This document shows positions 24,771 to 33,435 of a DNA stretch of 64,000 nucleotides, in pieces. A program made the translations under genes and the position numbers. The stretch covers positions 58,672-122,671 of the forward strand of contig NZ_SEBS01000009.1 of assembly GCF_004211145.1 (NCBI RefSeq), read 5' to 3'. Under the pieces are notes generated by a model. The model saw only the letters and a program-made list of their open reading frames with translations, had not been told where the DNA came from and did no database searches. This stretch comes from Flavobacterium sp. (lineage in GTDB: Bacteria > Bacteroidota > Bacteroidia > Flavobacteriales > Flavobacteriaceae). Positions within the stretch are counted from its first letter, which is position 1; each line of letters starts with the position of its first letter.

Positions 24771-26681
24771 ATGAGTTATTACAAAATCAGCAATCTCGAA
24801 CAATATTTCAAGCACTATAACAAATCGATCCGTGAACCGCGCAAATTCTGGGGAAAGATTGCCGAAGAGAACTTCACATGGTACCAAATGTGGGACAAAG
24901 TCATGGAATTCGACATGGCCGAAGCCGACATCAAATGGTTCACGGGCGCAAAAGTAAACATCGTCAAGAATTGCGTCGACCGTCATCTGGCGCGCCGAGG
25001 CAACAAGACCGCGATCATCTTTGAACCGAACGACCCGAAAGAAGAAGCACAACATATAACGTATAACGATCTGCACCAACGCGTCTGTAAAATGGCGAAC
25101 GTGTTGCGCGAACAAGGCGTAGAAAAAGGCGATCGCGTTTGCATCTACTTGCCGATGATTCCTGAATTGGCGGTTTCGGTTTTGGCGTGCGCGCGAATCG
25201 GGGCGATACATTCGGTCGTATTCGCGGGATTTTCAGCCGCTGCGGTTGCGACCCGTATCAACGATTGCGACGCGAAAATGGTGATCACATCCGACGGTGG
25301 TTTCCGCGGCAACAAAACCATCGACCTCAAAGGAATCATCGACGAAGCGCTGCAAACCTGTCCGGGCGTTCACAAAGTGCTTGTCGCGAAACGCACGAAC
25401 GAGAAAATTGAAATGACATACGGCCGCGATATGTGGCTGCAACCGTTGCTCGACGAAGCGTCAGACAACAACGTCGCTGAAATCATGGACGCCGAGGATC
25501 CGTTGTTCATCTTATATACGTCGGGTTCGACCGGAAAACCAAAGGGAATGTTGCACACGACCGCGGGTTACATGGTGTATTCGGCGTACACGTTCAAAAA
25601 TGTTTTCGCATACGAGGAAAACGACGTGTATTGGTGTACGGCCGACATCGGTTGGATCACGGGACATTCCTACATTTTATACGGGCCGCTTTTGAATGGC
25701 GCAACAACTGTGATTTTCGAAGGCGTTCCGTCGTATCCCGATTTCAGCCGATTCTGGGAAGTCATCGAAAAACACAAGGTCAATCAATTTTACACGGCTC
25801 CGACTGCGATCCGATCCCTCGCAAAAGAAAGCATCGATTTCGTGCAAGGACATCCGCTTACGTCGTTGAAAGTCATCGGATCGGTGGGCGAACCCATCAA
25901 CGAGGAAGCCTGGAATTGGTATAACGACCACGTAGGAGGGAAGCGATGCCCGCTCGTGGATACGTGGTGGCAAACTGAAACGGGCGGCATCATGATTTCG
26001 CCCGTTCCTTTCGTAACTCCGACGAAACCAACCTACGCAACTTTGCCGTTACCGGGAATCCAACCCGTTTTGATGGACGAGAAACGCAACGAGATCGAAG
26101 GCAATCAAGTCGTCGGAAGCTTGTGCATCAAGTTTCCGTGGCCTGGAATCGCACGCACGATCTGGGGCGATCACCAACGTTACAAGGACACCTATTTCTC
26201 GACGTTCCCGGGTAAATATTTCTCGGGCGACGGCGCGCTGCGTGACGAAGTCGGCTATTACAGGATTACGGGCCGCGTCGATGACGTGATCATCGTTTCG
26301 GGACATAACCTCGGAACCGCTCCGATCGAAGATGCGATCAACGAACACCAAGCGGTCGCCGAGAGCGCGATCGTCGGGTTCCCGCATGACATCAAAGGAA
26401 ATGCATTGTACGGTTTTATCATCTTGAAAGAACACGGCGAGACACGCGACCAGAAAAACCTTAGGAACGAGATCAACAAATTGATTTCAGATCAGGTCGG
26501 CCCGATCGCGAAACTCGATAAGATCCAGTTCGTTTCGGGCTTGCCAAAGACGCGTTCGGGTAAGATCATGAGACGTATTTTGAGGAAGATCGCCGAGGGA
26601 GATTTTAGTAACTTCGGAGATACTTCGACCTTGCTGAATCCTGAGATCGTTGAGGAAATCCAGGCCGGGCGGGTCGAATAG
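24771..26681 (+). CDS. acs: Acetyl-CoA synthetase
   Basis: The 636-residue enzyme has all hallmarks of AMP-forming acetate-CoA ligase: the N-terminal YFKHYNKSIREPRKFWG, YTSGSTGKPKGMLHTTAG, the acetate-pocket Trp in DTWWQTETGGIMISP, GRVDDVIIVSGHNLGTAPIEDA and the regulatory lysine loop PKTRSGKIMRRILRK. It makes acetyl-CoA from acetate, ATP and CoA in the cytoplasm. A 101-base gap separates it from the PrpE-like gene and may hold its own promoter. Its position after the transporter-kinase/receiver pair fits control by that system; the SGK lysine suggests control by acetylation as in relatives. Confidence 0.92.
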   Translation: MSYYKISNLEQYFKHYNKSIREPRKFWGKIAEENFTWYQMWDKVMEFDMAEADIKWFTGAKVNIVKNCVDRHLARRGNKTAIIFEPNDPKEEAQHITYNDLHQRVCKMANVLREQGVEKGDRVCIYLPMIPELAVSVLACARIGAIHSVVFAGFSAAAVATRINDCDAKMVITSDGGFRGNKTIDLKGIIDEALQTCPGVHKVLVAKRTNEKIEMTYGRDMWLQPLLDEASDNNVAEIMDAEDPLFILYTSGSTGKPKGMLHTTAGYMVYSAYTFKNVFAYEENDVYWCTADIGWITGHSYILYGPLLNGATTVIFEGVPSYPDFSRFWEVIEKHKVNQFYTAPTAIRSLAKESIDFVQGHPLTSLKVIGSVGEPINEEAWNWYNDHVGGKRCPLVDTWWQTETGGIMISPVPFVTPTKPTYATLPLPGIQPVLMDEKRNEIEGNQVVGSLCIKFPWPGIARTIWGDHQRYKDTYFSTFPGKYFSGDGALRDEVGYYRITGRVDDVIIVSGHNLGTAPIEDAINEHQAVAESAIVGFPHDIKGNALYGFIILKEHGETRDQKNLRNEINKLISDQVGPIAKLDKIQFVSGLPKTRSGKIMRRILRKIAEGDFSNFGDTSTLLNPEIVEEIQAGRVE

Positions 26682-26715
26682 TCAATTGCCAACATCTCTT
26701 TCTTGAATGAAGATA

Positions 26716-26800
26716 TTTTTAGCCACAGATTTACAGATTTTTAAACCGATCATTCCGATAACCGCTATAAAAAATCCGTGAGTCTGTGGCTATTTTTTTT
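26716..26800. repeat. Inverted repeat (AGCCACAGATTTACAG element)
   Basis: TTTTTAGCCACAGATTTACAG at 26716 is matched by CTGTGGCTATTTTTTTT with AAATCCGTGAGT at 26769-26800. The arrangement resembles the inverted element at 11918-12095 and may act as a terminator after the acs gene. The remainder of the 243-base gap to 26925 holds no gene. Confidence 0.7.
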
Positions 26801-26924
26801 CGTTCAAAACCAAACGTAGCGACCGTGATCCAATAATTTTGTTACAACACTTTCCTGTAAATCCTGTAAATATTTACCCCGCATTTATAAACCGACGTCG
26901 ACCGAAATTGTTAAATTAGCCCCT

Positions 26925-28052
26925 ATGCTGAACAATCGCGTTATCATCATCGGAGGCGGGCTCGCCGGACTCACGGCCGCCATTCATCTTTCCAAAATTG
27001 GAACCGATGTGACGCTCGTTGAAAAGCAGGAATACCCGAAACACAAGGTCTGCGGCGAATACATTTCGAACGAAGTGTTGCCATATCTAAAATGGTTGGG
27101 CGTGAACCCGATGGAACTCGATCCCGCGCAAATCACAAAGGCGTCGTTCTCAACCGTCGACGGCAAGGAAATCCATTGCGATTTGCCGCTCGGAGGTTTC
27201 GGGATCAGCCGATACGCGCTTGACAATTTCCTTTATAAACACGCCGTGAACAACGGTTGCGCCGTGATTCGCGAGACAGTTTCAGACATTTCGTTCGACA
27301 ACGACCAATTTACCGTGACACTTTCAAACGATACGAAACTCAAAGCCAGGGTCGTGATCGGAGCGCACGGAAAACGATCGAACATCGACCAGAAGCTCGA
27401 TCGGGAATTCATCGCGAAAAAATCGCCTTGGCTTGCCGTGAAAGCCCATTATTCGGGAGATTTTCCGGATAATCTCGTCGGGCTGCACAATTTCAACGGC
27501 GGTTATTGCGGCGTTTCAAAAGTCGAGAACGGCAACATAAACGTATGTTATCTCGCCGATTTCGAGTCGTTCAAAAAATATAGGAATATCGAAGAATATC
27601 AGGCGGCCGTTGTCTGTGAGAATCCGCGACTCAACGAAATTTTCGACAATTGCGTGCCGTTGTTCGATCAGCCGCTCACGATCAGCCAGATCTCGTTCGA
27701 GAAAAAAGAGCCGATCGAGAAACACGTCCTGATGATCGGCGATACGGCGGGTTTGATACATCCGTTGTGCGGAAATGGAATGGCGATGGCGATCCACAGC
27801 GCGAAGTTGGCGTCGGAATGTTTATCCGATTTCCTGTCGGATGAGATCACGAGAGAAAAATTAGAAGAAAATTACACTAGAATTTGGAATGATAATTTCA
27901 GCCGACGATTGAAAACCGGACGATTACTGGCTTCGGCGTTGCAACAACAAACCCTGTCGCACATTTTGCTTCGGACGCTTTTGTTCTTCCCGTCGCTGCT
28001 CCCTGAAATCATAAAAATGACACATGGCAAACCTTTGAAAATAGCAGCATGA
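26925..28052 (+). CDS. FAD-dependent oxidoreductase/hydroxylase of polyketide operon
   Basis: The 375 residues form a class A-type flavoprotein: GGGLAGLTAAIHLSKIGTDVTLVEKQ at the N-terminus, the KVCGEYIS segment typical of the geranylgeranyl-reductase/halogenase-like group, and the second FAD motif MIGDTAGLIHPLCGNGMAMAIHSA. It is the first gene of a tightly coupled operon with a methyltransferase (4-base overlap) and a type III polyketide synthase. In the Streptomyces srs system a flavoprotein hydroxylates the resorcinol made by the type III enzyme so that quinones form; a similar role here is inferred. Confidence 0.75.
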   Translation: MLNNRVIIIGGGLAGLTAAIHLSKIGTDVTLVEKQEYPKHKVCGEYISNEVLPYLKWLGVNPMELDPAQITKASFSTVDGKEIHCDLPLGGFGISRYALDNFLYKHAVNNGCAVIRETVSDISFDNDQFTVTLSNDTKLKARVVIGAHGKRSNIDQKLDREFIAKKSPWLAVKAHYSGDFPDNLVGLHNFNGGYCGVSKVENGNINVCYLADFESFKKYRNIEEYQAAVVCENPRLNEIFDNCVPLFDQPLTISQISFEKKEPIEKHVLMIGDTAGLIHPLCGNGMAMAIHSAKLASECLSDFLSDEITREKLEENYTRIWNDNFSRRLKTGRLLASALQQQTLSHILLRTLLFFPSLLPEIIKMTHGKPLKIAA

Positions 28053-28768
28053 ACCTGACAGTAGATACCACATACCGCAGCGAAATGCCTGAAATCATGG
28101 ACGATTTGTCGATGCAAGGAAAACAATTGCGCGACACGCTCGACAAGATTGCGGGCCTAAACCGAACGTTGGGCGGCAACCGACTCACGCTCGAAGGAAT
28201 CAAAAAATTAATCAAGAATGTTCCGCTTGACAAACGCGTCCGGATCATGGATGTCGGTTGTGGAAATGGAGACATGTTGCGCGACATCGCCGATTATGGC
28301 GACAAATCGGGACGGAATTTCTCGCTCGTCGGAATCGATGCGAATTTCGACACCATCAAACACGCCGAAGGTCTTTCCAAACATTATCCCGATATCGCCT
28401 ACGCTTGCGAAAATATTTTCGACGACGAATTCGAACAAATTGAATGTGATGTTATCGTCTGCACGTTGACCTTGCATCATTTTTCAGATGAGGAAATCGA
28501 GGATTTGCTGCGTAAATTCAATAGACAGTCGTCGATTGGGATCGTGATAAATGACTTGCACCGCAGTGCGATCGCGTATCGTCTGTTCCAACTGGTCTGT
28601 TTCGTTTTCGGACTCGGCGCGATGCCAAAAAACGATGGATTGATTTCCATCCTACGCGGTTTCAAGAAAAGCGAACTGCGCAAATTCTCAAAAAAACTAA
28701 ACTTCAATAAATACAGCATCCGTTGGAAATGGGCATTCCGCTACCAATGGATCATATCGACTCTATGA
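28049..28768 (+). CDS. Class I SAM-dependent methyltransferase of polyketide operon
   Basis: The 239-residue protein has the SAM-binding motif VRIMDVGCGNGDMLRDIA, acidic motif II (LVGIDANFDTIKHA), and VIVCTLTLHHFSDEEI, as in UbiE-like methyltransferases. Both ends overlap neighbours by 4 bases (ATGA), which shows strong translational coupling with the flavoprotein and the type III polyketide synthase. It probably methylates the polyketide product on carbon or oxygen. Which atom is modified is not visible. Confidence 0.8.
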   Translation: MNLTVDTTYRSEMPEIMDDLSMQGKQLRDTLDKIAGLNRTLGGNRLTLEGIKKLIKNVPLDKRVRIMDVGCGNGDMLRDIADYGDKSGRNFSLVGIDANFDTIKHAEGLSKHYPDIAYACENIFDDEFEQIECDVIVCTLTLHHFSDEEIEDLLRKFNRQSSIGIVINDLHRSAIAYRLFQLVCFVFGLGAMPKNDGLISILRGFKKSELRKFSKKLNFNKYSIRWKWAFRYQWIISTL

Positions 28769-29817
28769 GTGTACGAATCAAGACAGTAGCCAAAGAATTA
28801 CCCAATTACAGCAAAGAAACCCCTGAAATCATTGACTTCCTGGATAATTGGCTTAACGGCCAGGACGAGCGTTTCGTTCGGAAAGTCAAGAAAATCTTTG
28901 AAGGCGCGGCGGTCGACAAACGCTATTCGATCATGGAACCCGTGGAAGTTTTCACGGCTACTTCGTTCGAGGAAAAAAACGACATCTACACCCGTGAAGT
29001 CATCGATCTCGGTGAGAAAGTATTGCGCAAGGCGTTGCACAAAGCCGCTTGGGATCCGTTGTCGCTCGATTTCATAATCACCGTAAGTTGTACGGGAATC
29101 ATGATCCCGTCGCTAGATGCGTACCTGGTAAACTTGATCGGGTTGCGACAGGATATCGTGCGTCTGCCTGTGACCGAAATGGGTTGTGCGGCCGGAATTT
29201 CGGGCATCATCTACGCAAAGAATTTTCTGAAAGCGAATCCGGGAAAACGTTGCGCGGTGCTAGCGGTCGAAAGCCCGACGGCGACGTTCCAACTCGAAGA
29301 TTATTCGATGCCCAACATCGTGAGCGCCGCGATTTTCGGCGATGGCGCGGCCTGCGTTTTATTGTCGTCCGAGGAAGATGCCGAAGGTCCGGAAGTGGTC
29401 GCCGAAGAAATGTACCACTTCTATGACAACGAACACATGATGGGTTTCAAGCTCACCAATTCAGGACTGCAGATGATCCTCGATGTGGAAGTTCCCGATA
29501 CGATCGCGGCCCATTTCCCGAAAATCGTGCATCCGTTCCTCGAAAAACAAGGACTCAAGATCGATGATATCGACCATTTGATTTTCCATCCCGGCGGACG
29601 GAAGATCATCCAGACCGTCGAAGATTTGTTCGCGGGATTGGGCAAGAATATCGACATGACCAAAGCGATCCTGCGCAATTACGGCAATATGTCGAGCGCG
29701 ACGGTTTTGTATGTACTCGAGGAAATCATGGACGAAAAACCAAAACCCGGAGAGACAGGCTTGATGCTGAGTTTCGGCCCCGGATTCTCGGCCCAACGTG
29801 TTTTACTTCGATTCTAA
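28765..29817 (+). CDS. Type III polyketide synthase
   Basis: Using ATG 28765 (overlapping the methyltransferase stop as ATGA), the product is 350 residues, the normal length. The triad is complete: Cys141 (TEMGCAAGISG), His275 (IFHPGGRKI) and Asn308 (NYGNMSSATV). The closing LSFGPGFSAQ matches the chalcone-synthase-type GFGPG loop. Type III enzymes condense an acyl starter with malonyl-CoA into alkylpyrones, alkylresorcinols or phloroglucinols. The neighbouring ACP, ketosynthase, dehydratase and reductase suggest a starter made by a dedicated fatty-acid-like system. The product is not known. Confidence 0.9.
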   Translation: MSVRIKTVAKELPNYSKETPEIIDFLDNWLNGQDERFVRKVKKIFEGAAVDKRYSIMEPVEVFTATSFEEKNDIYTREVIDLGEKVLRKALHKAAWDPLSLDFIITVSCTGIMIPSLDAYLVNLIGLRQDIVRLPVTEMGCAAGISGIIYAKNFLKANPGKRCAVLAVESPTATFQLEDYSMPNIVSAAIFGDGAACVLLSSEEDAEGPEVVAEEMYHFYDNEHMMGFKLTNSGLQMILDVEVPDTIAAHFPKIVHPFLEKQGLKIDDIDHLIFHPGGRKIIQTVEDLFAGLGKNIDMTKAILRNYGNMSSATVLYVLEEIMDEKPKPGETGLMLSFGPGFSAQRVLLRF

Positions 29818-30602
29818 TGGGCGATTTCGATAACAAAAAGTACTGGGCGGTCATTTTGGGCGGCAGCAGCGGATTGGGATTGGCGTCGGCGAAGAAACTC
29901 GCGGCTCACGGCATGAACATCTGCGTGATTTATCGCAGCCCGCGTTCTGAAAGCCAAACCGTCGAATCACATTTTTATGAAATCCGAAAAACAGGCGTCG
30001 AATTCGTTGAGTTCAATTGCGATGCGATGAACACCGACAAGCAGATCGAAGTGCTTTCGAAATTGAGGTCGACGATCGGAAACGGAAAAATCCGCTGCCT
30101 TTTACACAGCATCGCTAAAGGAAATTTAAAACCGATGGCCGAAAACGAAAGTCTTTCCAATGATGATTTCCGGACGACACTGGACGCGATGGCCGTGAGC
30201 TTATACGATTGGACGAAACTGCTTTTCAACACGTCGCTGTTTGCCGACGATGCGCGTATCCTTGCGTTCACAAGCGAGGGAAGTTCAAAGGCGTGGAAAA
30301 ACTACGCGGCGGTTTCAGCGGCGAAAGCGGCCCTTGAAGCGATCTCGAGAAGTATTGCGCTCGAATTCGCACCCTTCGGCATCCGATCGAACTGCATCCA
30401 GGCCGGCGTGACCGACACAGCGGCCTTACGCATGATCCCGAAACACGAACAATTGAAAGACGGTTCGATCTCGCGCAATCCGTTCAGGCGATTGACCACG
30501 CCTGAAGATGTCGCAAATGTCGTGTATTTGCTCTGCAAGGACGAGGCCGCGTGGATCAACGGAGCGATAATTCCAGTGAACGGAGGCGAGCATTTACAAT
30601 GA
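29817..30602 (+). CDS. SDR reductase, FabI-like (enoyl-ACP reductase type)
   Basis: The 261 residues have the cofactor motif GGSSGLGLASAKKLA and the catalytic pair Tyr163-x6-Lys170 (NYAAVSAAKAA). Spacing of six residues between Tyr and Lys is the FabI arrangement, unlike the three in FabG-type ketoreductases. The gene start overlaps the polyketide synthase stop (TAATG) and its end overlaps the dehydratase start (ATGA). It probably reduces an enoyl-ACP to give a saturated starter chain. Cofactor NADH or NADPH is not clear. Confidence 0.75.
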   Translation: MGDFDNKKYWAVILGGSSGLGLASAKKLAAHGMNICVIYRSPRSESQTVESHFYEIRKTGVEFVEFNCDAMNTDKQIEVLSKLRSTIGNGKIRCLLHSIAKGNLKPMAENESLSNDDFRTTLDAMAVSLYDWTKLLFNTSLFADDARILAFTSEGSSKAWKNYAAVSAAKAALEAISRSIALEFAPFGIRSNCIQAGVTDTAALRMIPKHEQLKDGSISRNPFRRLTTPEDVANVVYLLCKDEAAWINGAIIPVNGGEHLQ

Positions 30603-31039
30603 TGACATCGGACCAAATACTAACGAGATTGCCGTATTCGAAGCCGTTCCTTTTCGTGGATGAACTTCTCGAAGTGGACGAAAATGGCGCGAAAGGAACA
30701 TTTCGTTTTGATGACAATCTCGATTTCTATAAAGGGCATTTCAAAGACAATCCGATAACGCCGGGCGTAATCCTTACCGAATGCATGGCGCAGATCGGGT
30801 TGGTTTGCCTCGGGATTTTTCTATTGGATGACGAATTCAATTCACGAATCGCAATCGGCTTGACGTCAACCGAAATCGAATTTTTGAAACCCGTTTTTCC
30901 GAACGAGAAAGTAACCGTAACTTCAACCAAGAAATACTTCCGTTTCGGGAAACTCAAATGTGAAGTCGATATGAAAAATGAAAAAGGCGAAACCGTCTGT
31001 TCAGGCACGATCGCAGGAATGATCACCAACAAAAGATGA
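30599..31039 (+). CDS. FabZ-like 3-hydroxyacyl-ACP dehydratase
   Basis: With ATG at 30599 the product is 146 residues, a single hotdog domain. It has the FabZ active site: His47 in YKGHFKDNPITPGVILTE and Glu61 in TECMAQIG. FabZ enzymes dehydrate 3-hydroxyacyl-ACP in fatty acid synthesis. Overlaps of 4 bases on both sides tie it to the operon. With the FabI-like reductase and FabF-like ketosynthase it makes a partial fatty acid cycle; no ketoreductase is present in the operon, so FabG may be supplied by the housekeeping pathway. Confidence 0.85.
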   Translation: MMTSDQILTRLPYSKPFLFVDELLEVDENGAKGTFRFDDNLDFYKGHFKDNPITPGVILTECMAQIGLVCLGIFLLDDEFNSRIAIGLTSTEIEFLKPVFPNEKVTVTSTKKYFRFGKLKCEVDMKNEKGETVCSGTIAGMITNKR

Positions 31040-32310
31040 AAAAAAGAGTCGTCATAACAGGATTGGGCGTCGCCGCGCCGAACGGTGTCGGAATTTCTGA
31101 ATTCCTCGATGCTTTAAAATCGGGAAAATCAGGGGTGCGATTCGATCAGCAATTGGCCGATCTGCAATTCTCTTGTCAGATTTCGGCCAAACCGCAAATT
31201 TCCGAAGAACTCAAACGCAACTATTTTTCGGAACTTGAACTTCGAAATTTCAATGCCGACGGAATCATCTATGGCGTAATTTCGGCGATCGACGCCTGGA
31301 AAGACGCGGGCTTACCGATGGATTCGACCGAGCCTGATTTCGACAGCGGAACTATTTTCGGCAGCGGAACGTCGGGCATAGAAAAATTCCGTGAAAGCAT
31401 TTACAAAATTGACGATCTGCAGACGCGCCGCCTCGGAAGTACGTCGGTCGCCCAAACGATGGCGAGTGGCGTGAGCGCTTATATCGGCGGGAAACTCGGG
31501 CTCGGAAATATCGTCACTACGAATTCGTCGGCGTGTACGACAGGAGCCGAAGCAATTATGCTCGCTTACGACCGAATCGTCTCAGGTCAGGCCAAACGCA
31601 TCATCGCAGGCAGCACGAGCGATTCCGGACCATACATTTGGGGCGGTTTCGACGCGATGCGCGTGTGTACGTTCAAACACAACAACGATCCTGAAAAAGG
31701 TTCGAGACCTATGAGCGAAACGGCTTCGGGTTTTGTTCCCGGAGCGGGAGCGGGCGCGTTGTTGCTCGAGGATTTGGAATCGGCGCTCGAGCGAGGTGCG
31801 AAAATATACGCCGAAGTTCTGGGCGGAAACGTAAATTCGGGCGGGCAACGCGGTGAAGGAACGATGACGGCTCCGAATCCGGTCGCGGTCCAGAAATGCA
31901 TTTCGGACGCGATCAGGAATTCGGGAATTTCGGCCAATGACATCGACACCGTAAACGGGCATTTGACCGCAACTTCAAAAGACGGGCTTGAAATCGAGAA
32001 TTGGACCAAAGCATTGGGCAGGAGCGGAGCCGATTTCCCATACATAAATTCACTTAAATCAAGCGTCGGACATTGTCTTTCGGGTGCCGGAAGCGTGGAA
32101 AGCGTCGCCGCGGTCCTGCAGATCGAGCACAACTTCGTCTTCCCGAACATCAACTGCGAGGATTTGCATCCTGAAATCGAAAATCTGGTCGCACGAAAAA
32201 AGATTCCGACGCAACTCGTTGAGAAACAGATTGACGTCGTGGCCAAGGCGAGTTTCGGTTTTGGAGATGTGAGCGGATGTGTTATATTTAGGCGTTATTT
32301 GCGTGAATAA
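31036..32310 (+). CDS. FabF-like beta-ketoacyl-ACP synthase
   Basis: The 424-residue thiolase-fold enzyme carries Cys167 (NSSACTTGAEAI), His309 (NGHLTATSKDG) and Lys341/His346 (KSSVGHCLSGAG), the Cys-His-His set of FabB/FabF condensing enzymes. The usual NAHGTST is changed to NGHLTAT, which sets it apart from housekeeping FabF. It extends an ACP-bound chain with malonyl-ACP. It overlaps the dehydratase gene by 4 bases and is followed by the ACP gene. Confidence 0.85.
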   Translation: MKKRVVITGLGVAAPNGVGISEFLDALKSGKSGVRFDQQLADLQFSCQISAKPQISEELKRNYFSELELRNFNADGIIYGVISAIDAWKDAGLPMDSTEPDFDSGTIFGSGTSGIEKFRESIYKIDDLQTRRLGSTSVAQTMASGVSAYIGGKLGLGNIVTTNSSACTTGAEAIMLAYDRIVSGQAKRIIAGSTSDSGPYIWGGFDAMRVCTFKHNNDPEKGSRPMSETASGFVPGAGAGALLLEDLESALERGAKIYAEVLGGNVNSGGQRGEGTMTAPNPVAVQKCISDAIRNSGISANDIDTVNGHLTATSKDGLEIENWTKALGRSGADFPYINSLKSSVGHCLSGAGSVESVAAVLQIEHNFVFPNINCEDLHPEIENLVARKKIPTQLVEKQIDVVAKASFGFGDVSGCVIFRRYLRE

Positions 32311-32320
32311 AACCCAAACC

Positions 32321-32575
32321 ATGAACAGAGACGAAACCATCGCCACACTAAAAACCATCGTAAAACCTTACGTCAAGAATATTGAAGCCTTCGACAATCT
32401 CAACGAAGACACTGATTTTATCAAAGATTTACAGATCAATTCGGCCAATTTGGTCGACGTTGCGCTCGACGTGGAAGAAGCGTTCGACATCACTATCGAC
32501 AATGCGTCGATGGAAAAAATGCTGAACGTGAAAGCGTCCCTCGAAATCATCGAAGCCAAACTCGCTGAAAAATGA
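32321..32575 (+). CDS. Acyl carrier protein
   Basis: From ATG 32321 the product is an 84-residue acidic four-helix ACP. The phosphopantetheine site is Ser41 in DLQINSANLVDVAL, in place of the usual DSL, followed by the recognition helix LDVEEAFDITID. The frame is open further upstream but no better start exists. It is overlapped by the phosphopantetheinyl transferase gene (ATGA), a logical pair. The atypical serine context suggests a pathway-specific ACP. Confidence 0.85.
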   Translation: MNRDETIATLKTIVKPYVKNIEAFDNLNEDTDFIKDLQINSANLVDVALDVEEAFDITIDNASMEKMLNVKASLEIIEAKLAEK

Positions 32576-33078
32576 TAGGCAACGACGTCATCGATTTGGA
32601 ACTCGCAGCGGTTCAGAGCGATTGGCGTCGCAAGGGTTTTCTTGAAAAATTGTTTTCGAAATCCGAAATTCATCTGATCAAAACATCTCAGAATGCCGAC
32701 GTTTCCGTTTGGGATTTGTGGAGCAGGAAAGAGGCGGCTTATAAAATCTTCAACCGACAGACGGGGATCCGCGCGTTCAATCCGCAGCATTTTGTATGTG
32801 AAAATCTTGAGTCTGAAAGTACGGTTCGTTATGAGAATGCCGCGATTTTCAGTCGTACGGAAATTCAAAACGATTCAATACATACGATAGCGGTTTCAGA
32901 CAAATGTTATTTTTCAAGGATCTTGTCGGTCGAAAAAACGGCGATCCAAAAAATCGACGGCCTTCCGTTTTTTATGTCGGGCGAAAAAAAAATACCTGCA
33001 ACGGTTAGTAATCACGGGCGATTCGAGTTTTGTCTTGCACTAATCGGCGATCGTCTCAATTTCGATTTTCCCGGTTAG
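32572..33078 (+). CDS. 4'-phosphopantetheinyl transferase (AcpS/Sfp superfamily)
   Basis: The 168 residues contain the magnesium-binding IGNDVIDLE near the N-terminus and WSRKEAAYKIF, the two conserved motifs of the superfamily. It transfers phosphopantetheine from CoA to the ACP serine and is coupled to the ACP gene by a 4-base overlap. Its 3' end overlaps the convergent OsmC gene by 39 bases. It is the last gene of the polyketide operon. Confidence 0.8.
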   Translation: MIGNDVIDLELAAVQSDWRRKGFLEKLFSKSEIHLIKTSQNADVSVWDLWSRKEAAYKIFNRQTGIRAFNPQHFVCENLESESTVRYENAAIFSRTEIQNDSIHTIAVSDKCYFSRILSVEKTAIQKIDGLPFFMSGEKKIPATVSNHGRFEFCLALIGDRLNFDFPG

Positions 33079-33435
33079 TGTGCGATGAACCGGACATTTC
33101 TCGGCGATTTCAAGAAGTCGCGCGCATTGGTCGGGATCGAGATTTCCTTTCATTTCAATGTATCGGATAAACGAAGATTTGTCGGCCTTGTCGTCCCGTT
33201 CGAAACTGACGCGTGTCGAAACTTCCTGTAAATCCCAGCCTTTCCGATCGGCGTACATGCGCATCGTGGCCGACGTGCATGCGCCCAATGCCGAAGCCAG
33301 CAATTCGAAAGGGGAGAAGCCCAAATCCTGTCCGCCCAAATGGCGCGGTTCGTCAGAAATTAAGGTGTTTCCGTGTGATGATGTGATCGTCATCTTGTAT
33401 TTTTCGCGTCCGATAATCGTTGTAGTATCTGCCAT
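33040..33435 (-). CDS. OsmC family peroxide-reducing protein
   Basis: The 131 residues have the OsmC fold with the redox cysteine pair Cys53 (ALGACTSATMRMYA) and Cys114 (AEKCPVHRTL). Members reduce organic hydroperoxides with thiol reductants. The start overlaps the pirin gene stop by one base (TAATG), so it is the last gene of a four-gene minus-strand operon. It converges on the phosphopantetheinyl transferase gene and overlaps it tail to tail. Confidence 0.85.
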   Translation of the reverse strand: MADTTTIIGREKYKMTITSSHGNTLISDEPRHLGGQDLGFSPFELLASALGACTSATMRMYADRKGWDLQEVSTRVSFERDDKADKSSFIRYIEMKGNLDPDQCARLLEIAEKCPVHRTLTGKIEIETIAD

